A DNA stretch of 64,000 nt from Mycolicibacterium sp. TY81 (lineage in GTDB: Bacteria > Actinomycetota > Actinomycetes > Mycobacteriales > Mycobacteriaceae): NCBI RefSeq assembly GCF_018326285.1, contig NZ_AP023362.1, positions 372,001-436,000 on the forward strand, in the 5' to 3' direction. Position 1 is the stretch's first letter. Every line of letters begins with the position of its first letter. The position numbers and the translations under genes are program-made. Below the pieces are notes generated by a model, which was not told the origin of the DNA, did not search any database, and worked only from the letters and a program-made list of their open reading frames with translations. Shown piece by piece: positions 61,352 to 64,000 of the stretch.

Positions 61352-62077
61352 ATGACCGAGTCGAAGCCGTCGCGCGGAATCCAGGGCGCGCTGGTCAAAC
61401 TGTGGCGGGGCGGCGATTACGAGCTGACCGTCACCGGCCGCACCCAGATCACCCCGCACTACCTGCGGCTGCATTTCACCACCGGCAACCTGCTCGCCGA
61501 GCGGCCGGTGCACCCGACCATGTGGGTCCGGGGCTGGTTCCCCGACGGCGACAAGGCGCATCAGCGCGGCTACACGCTGGTCAACCCCGATCCGGTGGCC
61601 GGCACCACGGACATCGACTTCGCGCTGCACGACGGCCTCGCCACGCGCTGGGCGCAGGACGCCAAGCCCGGTGACACCCTCGAGGTGACGCTGCTCGGCA
61701 GCAGCTTCGAGCTGCCCGAGCCCGCGCCGGCCGGATACGTACTGGTCGGTGACACCGCATCGCTGCCGGCCATCAACTCGCTGCTGCAGGCGATCGGCGA
61801 GGCGTCCATCCAGGTGTATCTGGAGGCGGGTCACGACGACGACCGCGATCTTCAGGTGGGCACCGGTGCGCCGGGGCTGACCGTCACGTGGGTCGACCGC
61901 AAGAACAACGGCGAGGCTCTGGTCGAGACCGTGCGGGCGTCGGCGTTCGACGCCTCCGATCACTTCGGCTGGGTGGCGTGCGACAACCGGACCACCCGCT
62001 CGGTGGTCAAGGTGCTGCGCGAGGACTACCAGATTCCGAAGAAGGCGATCAAGGCACGCGCCTACTGGGAAGCCTGA
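61352..62077 (+). CDS. Siderophore-interacting protein (flavin ferric reductase)
   Basis: 241 residues. SIP family: N-terminal FAD-binding barrel with the flavin motif RGYTLVNPDP (about residues 72-81), the preceding HYLRLHFTTGNL and PTMWVRGWFPDG segments, and a C-terminal NAD(P)H domain containing YVLVGDTASLPAINSLLQ and FGWVACDNRTTRSVVKVLRED. Such enzymes reduce ferric siderophores to release iron. The IdeR-like box 22 bases upstream fits induction under iron starvation. Absent from this position in M. tuberculosis. Its end overlaps the convergent TetR gene by 16 bases. Confidence 0.9.
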   Translation: MTESKPSRGIQGALVKLWRGGDYELTVTGRTQITPHYLRLHFTTGNLLAERPVHPTMWVRGWFPDGDKAHQRGYTLVNPDPVAGTTDIDFALHDGLATRWAQDAKPGDTLEVTLLGSSFELPEPAPAGYVLVGDTASLPAINSLLQAIGEASIQVYLEAGHDDDRDLQVGTGAPGLTVTWVDRKNNGEALVETVRASAFDASDHFGWVACDNRTTRSVVKVLREDYQIPKKAIKARAYWEA

Positions 62078-62646
62078 TCGATCGGAACCAGCTGGGACAC
62101 CACGAATTCGTCGATCATCGCGCGTTCGTCGTCTTCGTCGGCGCCGGGGAACATCAACAGCGATACCAGGATCCGGACGAGCCAGCCGGCCCGGCGGTGC
62201 GCGGCTTCGGTCTCCAGTTCGGGCCACGACGCCGACAGGAACGCCGCCACCAGTCCGGTGATGACGTCGGACTGCGCGGCGACCTCGCCACCGATCGGTC
62301 GCTGGGTGGCGACGAACCACGATGACAGCGCCGGACTTTCCCGCACACTGCGCAGCGCGATCGCGACGCCGTCGAGCAGCCGGGTGCGCGGATCGGTGAT
62401 GTCGGCGATCTGCTCACCGACATGGGCGAACACCCGGAACGCCTCGCGGTGCACGTAGGCCAGGTGGAGCACGTCGCGGTTCTCGTAGTACCGGTACAAC
62501 GTGGCACGGGAACACCCTGCCGCCCTGGCGATTTCGAGCATCCCGACGGTCGCCGCGTCCTGCTCGGCGAACAGGCGGTCGGCGGCGTCCAGGATGGCCT
62601 CCGCCGCGACCTCGGTGCGGCGGCCGGCCAGCCAGTCGTTTGCCAT
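62062..62646 (-). CDS. TetR-family regulator (Rv1255c-like)
   Basis: 194 residues. N-terminal helix-turn-helix: AAEAILDAADRLFAEQDAAT, GMLEIARAAGCSRATLYRYYENRDVL in sections. The C-terminal helical domain ends EFVVSQLVPIDQ. It follows cyp130 with a one-base overlap (TGATG), so the regulator is translated with the P450 that it probably controls. Start ATG 62646 (MANDWLAGRR) matches the family; an in-frame start at 62703 would lie inside cyp130. Confidence 0.9.
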   Translation of the reverse strand: MANDWLAGRRTEVAAEAILDAADRLFAEQDAATVGMLEIARAAGCSRATLYRYYENRDVLHLAYVHREAFRVFAHVGEQIADITDPRTRLLDGVAIALRSVRESPALSSWFVATQRPIGGEVAAQSDVITGLVAAFLSASWPELETEAAHRRAGWLVRILVSLLMFPGADEDDERAMIDEFVVSQLVPIDQASQ

Positions 62647-63893
62647 CAGCCGATCGTAAACGGCACCGATAGCGGGCGTCGCACGTAGCTGCCCCCGGCC
62701 CACTCGATGTTGTCCTCATCGACAGTGAATTCCGGTATCCGGGAGAGCAGTTCGGTCAGTGCGACGCGGGACTGCATCCGTGCGGCCGCCGCGCCCAGGC
62801 AGTGGTGCGCACCGTGGCTGAACGTCAGGATGTTGCGCGGGGCGCGCGTCACGTCCAATTCGCCTGCGTTGGCGCCGTATTGGCGTTCGTCGCGGTTACC
62901 GGAACCGTAGAGCAGCAGAGCCTTGCGGCCGGCGGGGATGGTGGTGTCGCCGATGGTGACATCGCGGGTGGTGGTGCGGGCCAGACCCTGGACCGGCGAG
63001 GTGAGCCGGAGCAGTTCGTCGACGGATTCGGTGATGAGGTCCGGGTTCTCCACGAGCAGCCGGCGCTGATCGGGGCGCCGGTGCAGCAGTTGGACCGAGC
63101 CGCCCAGCATCCCGGTGGTGGTGTCGTTGCCGCCGGTGACCATGGTGAACGTGAACGCGAGGATCGACAGCACGCCGCTGATGTCGCCGTCGGCGCCGAT
63201 GCCCGCGGCGACCAGGTGCGACACGGTGTCGTCTTCGGGCTCCTTGCGGCGGCGCTCGATCAGCGCGGTGAAGTACCCCATCATGTCGCCGAGCGCGCTG
63301 CCCAGCGTCTCGAGCGCACCGCCGAGGCCGCCCTCGGCGGTGTTGGCCGCGACGATGGCCTCGGTCCAGCCGTCGAACTGGTCGCGGTCGGCTTCAGGAA
63401 CACCCAGGTAGTGCGCGACGACCATCGACGGCAACGGCTTGAACAGCTCGGTCACGATGTCACCGCCACCGGCGGCCTTGAGCTTCTCCAGTCGCTGCAC
63501 CACGAACTCGCGCACCTTGGGCTCGACGGCCTCCACCTGGCGCGGTGTGAAGCCGCGCGACACCAGCTTGCGGAATTCGGTGTGTACGGGCGGGTCCGTC
63601 ATCACCATCGGCGGGTTGTCTTGCAGGCCAATGAGTTCCAGCTCGCCGTAGTTGACGGTCAAGCCCTGCGCCGAGGAGTACGTCTGGTGATCGCGCGCCG
63701 CGGTCCAGATGTCGGCGTGCCGGGACAGCACGTAGTAGTCGGCGCCGGGATTGTCGGCGGGCACGACATGGTGGACGGGATCGTGGTCGCGCAGCGAGCG
63801 GTACATCGGCCAGGGATCGACCCACCCGGCGGAATCGGCAAGCTGGAACGCCACGGGGGAGTCGGATGTCTCGTGAGACAAAATCGCCGTCAT
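62646..63893 (-). CDS. cyp130: Cytochrome P450 CYP130
   Basis: 415 residues. I-helix oxygen-binding motif TGGNDTTTG (about 245-255), ExxR in ESVDELLR, and the haem-binding loop FSHGAHHCLGAAAAR with the iron-thiolate Cys365. The overall sequence and the place next to the TetR gene mark it as the Rv1256c equivalent. The natural substrate of CYP130 is not firmly known; it binds azole drugs. A ferredoxin gene is not seen beside it. Confidence 0.93.
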   Translation of the reverse strand: MTAILSHETSDSPVAFQLADSAGWVDPWPMYRSLRDHDPVHHVVPADNPGADYYVLSRHADIWTAARDHQTYSSAQGLTVNYGELELIGLQDNPPMVMTDPPVHTEFRKLVSRGFTPRQVEAVEPKVREFVVQRLEKLKAAGGGDIVTELFKPLPSMVVAHYLGVPEADRDQFDGWTEAIVAANTAEGGLGGALETLGSALGDMMGYFTALIERRRKEPEDDTVSHLVAAGIGADGDISGVLSILAFTFTMVTGGNDTTTGMLGGSVQLLHRRPDQRRLLVENPDLITESVDELLRLTSPVQGLARTTTRDVTIGDTTIPAGRKALLLYGSGNRDERQYGANAGELDVTRAPRNILTFSHGAHHCLGAAAARMQSRVALTELLSRIPEFTVDEDNIEWAGGSYVRRPLSVPFTIG

Positions 63894-64000
63894 GTCTTAT
63901 GTGTACGTCGGCGGGCCAGATGTGTCAATGCCCTGTGGGTACCAGTACCTGCCCTAATCCCTCGCGTCGTCAACTGTGTATCAAATCGGATATGTAGATG
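63894..64000. other. Non-coding end of the window upstream of cyp130
   Basis: About 107 bases without a supported gene, AT-richer than the surroundings (for example ATCAAATCGGATATGTAGATG near the end). It should contain the cyp130 promoter. I see no clear palindrome that could be the TetR operator. Confidence 0.5.

Overview
The window reads as chromosomal DNA of a mycobacterium, most likely a fast-growing Mycolicibacterium-type species. It is GC-rich and densely coded, with many 4-base ATGA/GTGA overlaps. Its gene order follows the Mycobacterium tuberculosis block from about Rv1208 (gpgS) to Rv1256c (cyp130). Assignments rest on my reading of the protein sequences and remembered synteny, not on searches.

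Layout. (1) 1-4618: glucose storage and polysaccharide genes (gpgS, glgM, glgC) with tag and two small conserved proteins. (2) 4615-9168: a DUF4126 membrane protein, a membrane methyltransferase, and the RaaS-type TetR regulator with its two-gene ABC exporter and a clear operator. (3) 9428-13749: O-methyltransferase, then the envelope-stress module sigE-rseA-htrA-tatB. (4) 13755-19523: an accessory lipid-like island (TetR, MpaB/Lcp-type oxygenase, aldehyde dehydrogenase, acyl-ACP desaturase, KAS III) absent from this place in M. tuberculosis. (5) 19553-26723: mrp, a lytic transglycosylase, DUF1003, an MgtE-N/CBS protein, a CitE-like lyase, DUF4190 proteins and a GSP17M-type protein. (6) 26819-31764: the trehalose recycling importer lpqY-sugA-sugB-sugC, with a translationally coupled SUFU-domain gene. 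(7) 31761-38911: small secreted protein, amine oxidase, corA, malic enzyme (where M. tuberculosis has mdh), lpqZ and two tandem SDR paralogues. (8) 39154-41177: a TIGR04222-type membrane protein ending in a Gly/Cys tail, overlapped by a DUF692/MNIO-type enzyme; this is the best candidate for an undescribed system. (9) 41152-51376: kgd, Rv1249c-like protein, two MFS exporters, a secreted protein and an FAD oxidase. (10) 51373-60154: YcxB-like protein, RecB-like nuclease-helicase, DUF2200, DUF6461, lprE, deaD and an acyltransferase. (11) 60151-63893: a DUF5685 protein with an extreme Cys tail, a siderophore-interacting reductase behind an IdeR-like box, a TetR regulator and cyp130.

Non-coding content. 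There are several long inverted repeats between genes that look like members of dispersed mycobacterial palindrome families, one strong bidirectional terminator, and several candidate operators. I found no rRNA, tRNA, CRISPR array, insertion sequence or prophage.
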